Source: an uncultured Alistipes sp. (GTDB lineage Bacteria; Bacteroidota; Bacteroidia; Bacteroidales; Rikenellaceae). Taken from it: 64,000 nucleotides of DNA. The stretch's first letter is position 1; each line of letters starts with the position of its first letter. Position numbers and translations under genes: made by a program. The stretch spans positions 1 to 64,000 of the forward strand of contig CASELE010000006.1 in NCBI GenBank assembly GCA_949288735.1, written 5' to 3'. The notes beneath the pieces were generated by a model. The model made no database searches and had not been told where the DNA came from. It saw only the letters and a list, made by a program, of their open reading frames with translations. Positions 1 to 9,052 of this stretch are shown in pieces.

Positions 1-419
1 GACCCTTTGGGGCGGATGTGCGACAGGTCGTGTCCCACGCCGCCGCGCCGCTTCATGAGCTGCACCTGCTCCTCGTCCACCTTGATGATGGCCCCGTAGG
101 AGTCGGAGTTTTCGTCGAAGCCGATGACAAAGCAGTTGGACAGCGAGGCCACCTGGTATTCGTTGCCGATGCCGGTCATGGGGCCTCCTTGCGGCACGAT
201 GTAGCGGAACCTGCCTTGTTTCTTTTTAAGCACATCCTTGTTGCTGTAGTAGAGAACGGAATCCACTTCGTAGATATAGATGGGGAACTCGAAGTCTTTC
301 GACAGGTCGTAAAAGGCATTGTTGAAGATGATGGCGAAATCGGGGGAGAACTCCGCGATGTTCCTTCTGATCTCTTCCGGCAGGGGGCCGAAATCCCGGC
401 CAAAGAAATGATGCTGCAT
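1..419 (-). CDS. Chimeric partial ORF: glycosyltransferase-like start joined to B12-type ribonucleotide reductase
   Basis: This open frame runs off the left edge of the window. From the ATG at 419, residues 1-70 look like the start of a sugar-transferase Rossmann domain (FAIIFNNAFYDLS, then IYIYEVDSVLYYSNK). From about residue 71 the text is that of the adenosylcobalamin-dependent ribonucleotide reductase large chain: VPQGGPMTGIGN, SLSNCFVIG (Cys96, probably the first redox cysteine), then QLMKRRGGVGHDLSHIRPKG. The roughly 90-residue reductase N-terminus expected before VPQGG is absent. The switch falls at about 197-218, inside FRYIVPQ. The glycosyltransferase-like half is visibly richer in A/T than its surroundings. 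It lies downstream of the radical SAM gene, in the same frame after that gene's stop. It may be a real recombination, a pseudogene or an assembly join. The reductase identity is firm; the glycosyltransferase identity is weaker. Confidence 0.6.
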   Translation of the reverse strand, partial: MQHHFFGRDFGPLPEEIRRNIAEFSPDFAIIFNNAFYDLSKDFEFPIYIYEVDSVLYYSNKDVLKKKQGRFRYIVPQGGPMTGIGNEYQVASLSNCFVIGFDENSDSYGAIIKVDEEQVQLMKRRGGVGHDLSHIRPKG

Positions 420-509
420 GACCAGCAGTTCGTTTCCGCGCTCCGCACCGGCTGTTTCCGTACCCTCCGGGCCGGAATTCTTGTCCGCCCCTTCCCGGGG
501 TCTTCTCCG

Positions 510-1280
510 TCAGGCGACCGAGCAGGGGATGCCGAGTGCCTCGACGCGGGCTGCGATGGCCGAGAGTTCGTCGCGGCCCACCTTTTCGAGCGTCCGGCAT
601 GGCGTGTCGCGGTCGAGCGAATAGACCATCACGCGCGCGGGGGCGATCTGCTCCACGAGCCGCAACCAGGCCGCAACCTCCTCTTCGGTCGTATTGTCGA
701 CGGTCTCGCCGCGGCACTCGCCGCGCAGGAACATCGTCTGCAGGATCATGCGTCCCCCGAAGAGCCGCATGAGGCGCACGGTCTCCGCGACGGAGTAGCT
801 CCCCATGGGGTTGTTTATCAGCCGCACGGTGCGGTCGAAGGCCGAATCGAGCTTGAGGATGTTGTTGTCCACGCGCAGCAGGGCGCGGCGCACCTCCTCG
901 CGGCCGATCTGCGTGGCGTTGCTCAGCACCGAGACGCGGGCCGTGGGCGCGAGGGCGTCGCGCAGGGCTATGGTGTCGCCGATGATGTCCTCGAATTCGG
1001 GGTGGAGCGTGGGTTCGCCGTTGCCGGCGAAGGTGATGACGTCGGGCGGCGTACCCTCGGCGGCCATTCGCCGGAGCGTCGTCCCGAGCAGACGCGCCAC
1101 CTCGCCGCGGTCGTTGAAGCGGCGGGCGCCCGGATGGTCGGCATTCCAGCCGCACTCGCAGTAGATGCAGTCGAACGAACAGAGCTTCGACTCGGTGGGC
1201 AGCAGATTGACACCGAGCGAAAGGCCGAGGCGCCGCGAATGGACGGGCCCGAAGATGATGTCGTGATAGAGCGATGTCAT
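510..1280 (-). CDS. Radical SAM protein (COG0731-like)
   Basis: A 256-residue radical SAM enzyme of the cytosolic type related to wyosine-synthase-like proteins. The iron-sulfur motif CxxxCxxC is seen as Cys34, Cys38 and Cys41 (CSFDCIYC), with a further Cys43 just after it. A glycine-rich SAM-binding stretch follows (FAGNGEPTLHPEF, about residues 83-95). The N-terminal FGPVHSRRLGLSLGVNLLP is characteristic of this COG0731-type family in Bacteroidales. The substrate cannot be told from sequence. The start at 1280 is the only ATG giving the conserved N-terminus. It stands alone, with a 211-bp gap to the divergent M6 protease gene and the chimeric ORF downstream. Confidence 0.85.
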   Translation of the reverse strand: MTSLYHDIIFGPVHSRRLGLSLGVNLLPTESKLCSFDCIYCECGWNADHPGARRFNDRGEVARLLGTTLRRMAAEGTPPDVITFAGNGEPTLHPEFEDIIGDTIALRDALAPTARVSVLSNATQIGREEVRRALLRVDNNILKLDSAFDRTVRLINNPMGSYSVAETVRLMRLFGGRMILQTMFLRGECRGETVDNTTEEEVAAWLRLVEQIAPARVMVYSLDRDTPCRTLEKVGRDELSAIAARVEALGIPCSVA

Positions 1281-1491
1281 AGAGCAAAGTTAGCCATATT
1301 CTCCCTTTTTTGCAACGTTCCGCATCCGAAAAAGGGGGTCGTGGAGCGGTGCGACGCGGGCTTGCGGAGGGATAAATGCGACCGGACGGCCCTTTTTTCT
1401 TCGGGAAAAGGGCTACTTTCCGGAATTATGCCTATATTTATCGGCCGGTTTCGGTTGAACCGGATGCAACAAGGCTAAAGAGTTTCGTAAG

Positions 1492-3654
1492 ATGATTGGG
1501 AAAAAATTGCTGATGGCGACCTTCGCCGCCCTCTTTGCGGGCGGTGTCTGGAGCGCCTGGGGTCTGCCGGCCTATCCCCGTCCGGTAGTCTACACGCAGA
1601 GCGACGGAACGCAGATCACGATCCGTATCGTCGGGGATGAATTCTGCCACTATGTCCTCTCGGAGGAGGGTTACACGCTGACTGGAGGTCCGGACGGCGA
1701 CTACTACTATGCAACGCTCGACACCGACGGGAACCTTGTGCCGACGCGCGTGAAGGCCCGTCCCACCTCGATGTTGACGCGCAGCGAGATGGCCGAAATC
1801 GCCCCGTTGCAGCGCGGCCTGAAGCCTGCGGTGAACCGCGAGCTGAAGGAGGCGACGCGTCTCTACGGCAAGGGCCGTGCGCAGGCCCCGCGTCCCGCGG
1901 CCAAGGCCGGCACGCCGACCGCGCCGCGCCTCATGTCGTCGGCCTCGGCACCGACGAAGGGCAAGCTGCAGTCGCTCATCCTGCTGGTGGAGACGAGCGA
2001 CGTCTCCTTCACCACGCCCAACCCGCAGCAAACCTTCAACGACATGCTCAACAAGAAGGGCTACAACCAGAACGGCGCCACGGGCAGCGCGTGGGACTAC
2101 TACAACCAGAATTCCAACGGCGAGTTCGACCCCGAGTTCGTGGTCGTAGGCCCCTACAAGGTTTCGCGCGAGGCTTCCTACTATGCTTCGAAGAACGGCA
2201 ACGCGCTCGTTCCCGAACTGGTGGTCGAGGCGTGCCGCCTGGCCGACGGTGCGGGCGTGGACTTCACGCAGTTTGCAGGTGAGGACGGCGTGATTCGCGA
2301 CATCTTCATCTTCTTCGCCGGCTACAACCAGGCCGAGGGTGTGCCGGGCACGATCTGGCCCCACCGCTGGACGGTGGAGGGCATGCAGCAGTACAGCAAC
2401 GTCTACCTCGACGGCATGAAGCTGCAGTGGTATGCCTGCACCTCGGAGCTGCAGGGCACCACCGGCCGCACGCTCTCGGGCATCGGCCCCTTCTGTCACG
2501 AGTTCGGCCACGTGCTCGGCTGGCCCGACTTCTACGACGCCGACTACGAGGGTTCGGGCGGTACGTCGACCGCGCTGGAGAACTACTCGCTCATGTGCGC
2601 CGGCAACTACAACAACAACGGCAATACGCCTCCGGCCCTCACGCTGCTCGAACGCTGGATGGTAGGCTGGGCCGAGCCCCGCGTGGTCTCCGCTACGGGC
2701 GAGCTGGCGATCGAACCCGTATGGGAGGACGACGGACTGCTCGTGGAGACGGGCGTCGAGAACGAGTACTTCCTGCTCGAGGCGCGCGCGATGGGCGGCT
2801 CCGTATGGGACAGCTACATCGGCGACTACTACGACGTGGTCGACGGCAGCAAGGGCCTGCTGGTGACGCATGTCGACTTCACGACGGCCTATCAGAACGC
2901 CTGGACCGACGACAATACGCTCAACGCCAACCCGAACCACGAGTGCGCCAAGCTGGTGCGCGCCGTGCCGGGCACCGGATCGGCCCTCACGCCGTCGCTC
3001 ACCCTCTTCCCGGGTGCGCAGAACGTCACCTCGCTGATGCCTTCGGGCAACGTCGACTACGTCGCCTGGAACGGTTCGGCCCCCCGCTTCTCGTTCACCG
3101 GCATCACCGTCGACGAGGCGGCCGGCGTGATCCGTCTGACGGCCCGCGAGCGGCGCCCGAACGAGGCCGAGCACGGCATGATCGTGCGTGCCAACCAGTT
3201 CGACGCCCTGGTCGAGTGGGAGAGCGGCGATGGCGAGCGCTGGAACCTCTCGTGGACCTGTTATACCGACAACAGCACGGGGTCGGTCGAGGTCGAGGGC
3301 GGCGCCTTCTTCCTGGAGGGGCTCCGGTCGGGCAACTCCTACGAGGTCGCCCTCTCGCCCCTCTCGGGTGACAAGCAGGGCCTGGAGCAGTATGTCGAGT
3401 TCACCACCGCGTCGGTCGACGCCACGCGTGCGGCCCACCTCGACCTGCAGTCCTCCTACAGCGCCTCGACGCCCGTGGCCCTGAGCGTGCTCGACTATGC
3501 CGGGACGCCCGAGAGCATCGACTGGTACGTGGACGGCGAGCTGACCGAGGAGCACTACGCGCCGCTGCCCGCGGGCGAGCACCGCATCACGGCCAAGATC
3601 GTCGATGTCGACGGCACGACGGAGTACATCGTGAAGTATGTGACCATCAACTAA
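1492..3654 (+). CDS. Secreted M6-family metalloprotease
   Basis: A 720-residue exported zinc protease. Residues 1-24 form a signal peptide (MIGKKLL, a hydrophobic core, then small residues), so it acts in the periplasm or outside the cell. The zinc site is HEFGHVLGWPD, with His336, Glu337, His340 and Asp346, matching the HExxHxxGxxD pattern of the M6 (immune inhibitor A-like) family. The N-terminal 140 residues resemble a propeptide that ends in a Pro/Ala/Lys-rich linker. The region after about residue 550 is rich in Ser, Gly and aromatic residues and looks like one or two beta-sandwich domains. No lipobox and no obvious type IX secretion tail are seen. A small lipoprotein follows 16 nt downstream, so the two are probably co-transcribed. 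A weak -7-like box (TATATTTA) lies about 55 nt upstream. It would fit a peptide-degrading lifestyle. Confidence 0.88.
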   Translation: MIGKKLLMATFAALFAGGVWSAWGLPAYPRPVVYTQSDGTQITIRIVGDEFCHYVLSEEGYTLTGGPDGDYYYATLDTDGNLVPTRVKARPTSMLTRSEMAEIAPLQRGLKPAVNRELKEATRLYGKGRAQAPRPAAKAGTPTAPRLMSSASAPTKGKLQSLILLVETSDVSFTTPNPQQTFNDMLNKKGYNQNGATGSAWDYYNQNSNGEFDPEFVVVGPYKVSREASYYASKNGNALVPELVVEACRLADGAGVDFTQFAGEDGVIRDIFIFFAGYNQAEGVPGTIWPHRWTVEGMQQYSNVYLDGMKLQWYACTSELQGTTGRTLSGIGPFCHEFGHVLGWPDFYDADYEGSGGTSTALENYSLMCAGNYNNNGNTPPALTLLERWMVGWAEPRVVSATGELAIEPVWEDDGLLVETGVENEYFLLEARAMGGSVWDSYIGDYYDVVDGSKGLLVTHVDFTTAYQNAWTDDNTLNANPNHECAKLVRAVPGTGSALTPSLTLFPGAQNVTSLMPSGNVDYVAWNGSAPRFSFTGITVDEAAGVIRLTARERRPNEAEHGMIVRANQFDALVEWESGDGERWNLSWTCYTDNSTGSVEVEGGAFFLEGLRSGNSYEVALSPLSGDKQGLEQYVEFTTASVDATRAAHLDLQSSYSASTPVALSVLDYAGTPESIDWYVDGELTEEHYAPLPAGEHRITAKIVDVDGTTEYIVKYVTIN

Positions 3655-3670
3655 ACGGAGATTCGAAACT

Positions 3671-4096
3671 ATGAAATACGCGAAATACCTCGTCGGCGCG
3701 CTGGCTCTGCTGGCGGCGACGGCATGCGAGAAGGACGATCCGGAGAAGCTGGTCGGCCAGCAGCGCGACGCCTTCGTGGCGTCGACCGAGATCGGTGTCT
3801 ACCAGAACGGAGGGGTGGTACTGAGCTTCGACCGCTCGAACTACCAGTTGGCCATGTCGCCCGACCGCTATCTCTTCCGCATCATGGACAACGGCGGCGC
3901 GCAGTACGCCCAGCTGAAGCTCGACGCGCAGCCCTCCGAAGGGAGCGGCGTGAGCGGCGAGATGACCGTCAGCGGCTTCCAGGTCTCGGCCTTCAAGGCG
4001 TCGGACGTGCGCATCGTGAAGCGCGAAGGGGAGCTGGTATGGCTCTGGAGCGACAGCGCCGGTTCGGGCATGATCATGCCCTGGATCGAGCTGTAA
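3671..4096 (+). CDS. Small hypothetical lipoprotein downstream of M6 protease
   Basis: A 141-residue protein with a lipoprotein signal: Lys-containing start, hydrophobic core, and a lipobox-like LLAATAC placing the lipidated cysteine at position 19. The mature part is Asp/Glu-rich at first (EKDDPEKL), then mixed beta-type sequence with several Tyr and Phe, ending MPWIEL. No known domain was recognised. It begins 16 nt after the M6 metalloprotease gene and is followed by a terminator hairpin, so it is the last gene of a two-gene unit. It could anchor, chaperone or inhibit the protease; that is inference from position only. Confidence 0.75.
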   Translation: MKYAKYLVGALALLAATACEKDDPEKLVGQQRDAFVASTEIGVYQNGGVVLSFDRSNYQLAMSPDRYLFRIMDNGGAQYAQLKLDAQPSEGSGVSGEMTVSGFQVSAFKASDVRIVKREGELVWLWSDSAGSGMIMPWIEL

Positions 4097-4123
4097 GCCC
4101 TCTGTACGCGCTTCGGCAATGAC

Positions 4124-4155
4124 GAGGGAGGGTGCCCGGCGGGTACCCTCCCTTC
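4124..4155 (+). terminator. Hairpin terminator after M6/lipoprotein unit
   Basis: GGGAGGGTGCCC and GGGTACCCTCCC form a 12-bp stem with one mismatch and a short loop, followed by a T-containing stretch (TTCGTTTC). It closes the metalloprotease-lipoprotein unit. Confidence 0.7.
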
Positions 4156-4235
4156 GTTTCATCCCTCCGTCTCCCTCCCGGGGGCGGGAGCGCCGGACAA
4201 CGAAAAAGGGCCTCCGTCGCCGGAAGCCCTCGCGG

Positions 4236-4310
4236 GGTGGAAGATGGGACTCGAACCCACGACACCTGGAACCACAATCCAGTGCTCTAACCGACTGAGC
4301 TACATCCACC
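4236..4310 (-). tRNA. tRNA-His (GTG)
   Basis: The cloverleaf is complete on the minus strand: acceptor GTGGATG, D-arm GCTCAGTCGGTTAGAGC, anticodon arm CTGGA-TTGTGGT-TCCAG with anticodon GTG, and T-arm GTGGG-TTCGAGT-CCCAT. The extra 5' G opposite C73, the histidine-specific identity element, is present at 4310. The acceptor stem has one T-T mismatch at 6:67. No CCA is encoded. Confidence 0.96.
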
Positions 4311-4406
4311 ATATGGATACGGACGGGTCCGTATCGGGATGCAAAGGTAATACACGGGTTTCTTTTTTGCAAGAGTTCGGACATAAAAATTAACGGTCTG
4401 ACACTT

Positions 4407-4471
4407 TGGCAGCCATGAATGGCATTTTTGGCACGTCCGTCTGCCAAAAACCGTTTGGCATATCTCTTGAT
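4407..4471 (+). promoter_or_regulatory. TGGCA box cluster upstream of groES; possible sigma-54-like promoter
   Basis: Five TGGCA/TGCCA boxes occur in about 55 nt, starting at 4407, 4420, 4429, 4442 (inverted) and 4456. The last, TGGCATATCTCTTGAT (4456-4471), has the spacing of a -24/-12 (RpoN) promoter, TGGCAC-N5-TTGCA, with GG at 4457 and GA in place of GC at 4469. No TAnnTTTG box is obvious here. Whether this is an RpoN site or a repressor/activator site for a heat-shock regulator cannot be decided from sequence. Confidence 0.4.
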
Positions 4472-4539
4472 GAACAAGGGGTGCATTCGGAAACGAAGGC
4501 AGTACGAAAAGAGACACAATCAATAAAAGCCAAGTAGCT

Positions 4540-6472
<1,933 letters not shown>

Positions 6473-6494
6473 TCGCCCCGTCCGACGAGTATGG

Positions 6495-6538
6495 AAGAGG
6501 GAGGGAACCTGTCAGGGTTCCCTCCCTCTCCTTTTTTT
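6495..6538 (+). terminator. Terminator of groES-groEL
   Basis: A perfect or near-perfect 13-bp stem (AGAGGGAGGGAACC against GGTTCCCTCCCTCT) with a five-base loop, followed by a run of seven T. Confidence 0.9.
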
Positions 6539-6627
6539 CGGCGCGCTGCGGCCCGATATCTCCGCCTCTTCGCCTCGGCGCGGTCTCCGCGCGCGGCGTG
6601 ACGTGCGGCGTGCGTGCGGTGCTGCCG

Positions 6628-7323
6628 TTATCTGCGTCCCGAACGCACGGCGGCCACAGAGAGGAGCACGCCGAGCGCCACGCCCAGCAGTGCGGCGAAG
6701 AGCACCTGCCACTGCGGCGGCAGGAGGAAGGTGACCGTGTGGGCCGGAATCCAGAAGAGGGGGATGGTGCGCTTGAATACGAAGCCCCATTGCACCTGCC
6801 AGTTGAGTCCGGCGAGGGCGCGTCCCATCGGAATCGGCCGTACGAGGGCGCGCAGCGACCCTCCGTGGGCGAGGATGTGGGCGTCGGAGATCTTGTGCAG
6901 CGTCATGAAGACAGGCCCGAAGGTGGTGTTCATCGCCGTGCTGATGAGCAGCGCGCCGAGCAGCTTCGCTCCGGAGAAGCCTCCCTGCATGGCTGCGGGG
7001 ATGTCGCCGAGCCCGAGGCCCTGGGCGAAGAGGGGGACGCCGGCGCCGCATACCTTCATGGCGGCGGCGATCCACATCCCCAGGAAGCCCCACACCACGG
7101 CGCGGGGCAGCACGCCGAAGCCCGGACGGTTGTACGAGCCGGTGGTGATGCGCAGTCCGATTGTCTCGCCGGCGGTGCTCAGCACGGCGAACTTCACGAA
7201 GGCCAGCATGTAGGGATGCGCGGCATTGAGCGCCTCGTAGGCGGCATAGAGGCCGGGAAAGAGGAAGAAGGGGGCCAGCACGACGAGCGCGACGGCCAGA
7301 AAGAGCAGGTCCTTGCGTTTCAT
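6628..7323 (-). CDS. Mpv17/PMP22-like integral membrane protein
   Basis: A 231-residue protein with about four to five hydrophobic segments (residues 6-28, 42-58, 72-95, 115-135 and 200-224). The last third reads like the eukaryotic Mpv17/PMP22 family: NTTFGPVFMTLHK recalls the GPxxHxWY block, and KRTIPLFWIPAHTVTFLLPPQWQVLFAALLG recalls the conserved tail with Pro-x-x-x-Q followed by membrane residues. No transporter signature was recognised. It starts 57 nt after recN ends, on the same strand, and could be the last gene of the bamD-recN unit. The function of bacterial members is not known; the family link is moderate and rests on eye alignment only. Confidence 0.55.
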   Translation of the reverse strand: MKRKDLLFLAVALVVLAPFFLFPGLYAAYEALNAAHPYMLAFVKFAVLSTAGETIGLRITTGSYNRPGFGVLPRAVVWGFLGMWIAAAMKVCGAGVPLFAQGLGLGDIPAAMQGGFSGAKLLGALLISTAMNTTFGPVFMTLHKISDAHILAHGGSLRALVRPIPMGRALAGLNWQVQWGFVFKRTIPLFWIPAHTVTFLLPPQWQVLFAALLGVALGVLLSVAAVRSGRR

Positions 7324-7380
7324 GATTGGGAAGAGGTCGGTTTCGGTTGCAGTGGTTTCGGAGCCGTCGGCCGCCGTGCG

Positions 7381-9024
7381 TCAGCGGCCCAGCAGGATGC
7401 GGGCCTGTTCGAGCGCGGCGGGTGTTATTTTGCTGCCAGACAGCATCTTGGCAATCTCCGTGATGCGCTCTTCGGGCGTCAGTCTCGCAATGCGGGTCCC
7501 GTCGTCGTCCTTGTAGACGACGAAGTGCGAGCCCCCCTTCGAGGCTACCTGCGGCAGATGGGTGATGTCGACCACCTGCATCGAGTTGCCGAGCGTGGCG
7601 ATGATCTCGCCCATGGCGTCGGCGATGCGGCCCGATACACCGGTGTCGATTTCGTCGAAGAGGATGGTCGGCAGCTGCATCCGCTCCGCGAGCAGGGCCT
7701 TGAGCGCCAGCATCACGCGCGAAAGTTCGCCGCCCGAGGCGATGCGTTCGACGGGTTGCGGTTCGGTGCGGGGGTTGGCCGTGAAGAGGAACTCCACCCC
7801 GTCGCCGCCCGTGCGGCCGAGCGTCTCGCGGGGTGTGAGGGCTATGCGGAAGCGCGCGCCGGCCATGCCGAGGCTGCCGAGCATGCGGCCGATGCGCTCC
7901 TCGAACTCCGGGATGGCCCGCAGACGGCTCTCGTGCAGCTCGGCGGCGAGAGCCGCGGCTTCGCGTTCGGCTTCGGCGAGCTGCGCCTCGGCCTCGGCGA
8001 GACGCTCGTCGTCGCGGGAGATGGCTGCGAGCCGTGCGGCCGAGCGGTCGCGCAGGGCGATGAGTTCGCCGAGGTCCGCGACGCGGTACTTCTGTTCGAG
8101 CGTGTAGAGGGTGTTCAGCCGTTCGGTCGTGCGCTCCATCCGTTCGGGATCGGCGTCGAGCCGGTCGGCCGCTTCGGCCGCGGCGTCGCCGAGATCCTTG
8201 AGCTCCTCGATGACGGCCCGCAGCCGGTCGGCATATTCGGCGCCGGCGGGGTAGTGCTCCTGCAGGTGGCGGAAGGCCGTCTCGGAGCTCTTCAGCCGGG
8301 GGAGGATGCCCCGCTCCTCCTCGTCGAGGGCGCCGCGCAGTCCGGCGAGCGCCTCGCCGATGCGGTCGGCGTGTTCGAGCAGGGCGAGTTCCTCCTCGAG
8401 TTCGGCCTGCTCCCCTTCGCGCAGGGCCGCGGCGGTGAGCTCTCCGGTCTGGTGGCGGAGCCACTCCTCGTCGTGACGGCTGCGTTCGGCCTCGTCGCGC
8501 AGGGCGGCGAGGTCGCGGCGCCGGGTGCCGAGGGCGGCGAAGCCCGCGGCGTAGCGGCGGAAGAGCGGACCGGCACCGGCCGCGGCGTCGAGGGCGGCGG
8601 CGCGGAACTCCTCCGACGAGAGTATCAGGTTCCGGTGCTGCGAGTGGATGTCCACCAGACGGGCGCCGAGGTCGCGCAGCAGGGCGAGCTGCACGGGGCT
8701 GTCGTTGACGAAGGCGCGGCTCTTGCCGGCCGGCGTGATGAGGCGGCGCACGACGCTCTGGTCGGCGTAGTCGAGATCGAGTTCCTCGAAGAGAGGTTCG
8801 AGCCCGAGTCCCGTGAGGTCGAAGGTCCCTTCGACGACGCAGTTGCGCGCCGGGTCCTTCCATACGGCACCCTCGCTCTTCTGCCCCAGGAGCAGCCCCA
8901 GCGCGCCGAGCAGAATCGACTTGCCGGCGCCCGTTTCGCCCGTGATGATGTTCAGATGCGGGTCGAGCTCCATCTCGAGATGTCCGATGAGGAGGTAGTT
9001 TTCGACGACAAGGCGGCGCAGCAT
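7381..9024 (-). CDS. recN: DNA repair protein RecN
   Basis: A 547-residue SMC-like ATPase for recombinational repair of double-strand breaks. The Walker A motif is at residues 29-36 (GETGAGKS). A long Glu/Arg/Ala-rich coiled-coil region spans about 150-370. The ABC signature SGGELSRVMLAL starts at about 430, and Walker B with the RecN-type DEIDTGVSG covers 457-465, followed by the His switch region VVDITHLPQVA. Length and domain order are normal. It starts 28 nt after coaBC and is probably transcribed from the bamD promoter. In many Bacteroidales a DUF4835 gene sits between coaBC and recN; none is present here. Confidence 0.97.
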   Translation of the reverse strand: MLRRLVVENYLLIGHLEMELDPHLNIITGETGAGKSILLGALGLLLGQKSEGAVWKDPARNCVVEGTFDLTGLGLEPLFEELDLDYADQSVVRRLITPAGKSRAFVNDSPVQLALLRDLGARLVDIHSQHRNLILSSEEFRAAALDAAAGAGPLFRRYAAGFAALGTRRRDLAALRDEAERSRHDEEWLRHQTGELTAAALREGEQAELEEELALLEHADRIGEALAGLRGALDEEERGILPRLKSSETAFRHLQEHYPAGAEYADRLRAVIEELKDLGDAAAEAADRLDADPERMERTTERLNTLYTLEQKYRVADLGELIALRDRSAARLAAISRDDERLAEAEAQLAEAEREAAALAAELHESRLRAIPEFEERIGRMLGSLGMAGARFRIALTPRETLGRTGGDGVEFLFTANPRTEPQPVERIASGGELSRVMLALKALLAERMQLPTILFDEIDTGVSGRIADAMGEIIATLGNSMQVVDITHLPQVASKGGSHFVVYKDDDGTRIARLTPEERITEIAKMLSGSKITPAALEQARILLGR

Positions 9025-9052
9025 GGGGGGCTCGTATTTCGGTTCGTGCGGT

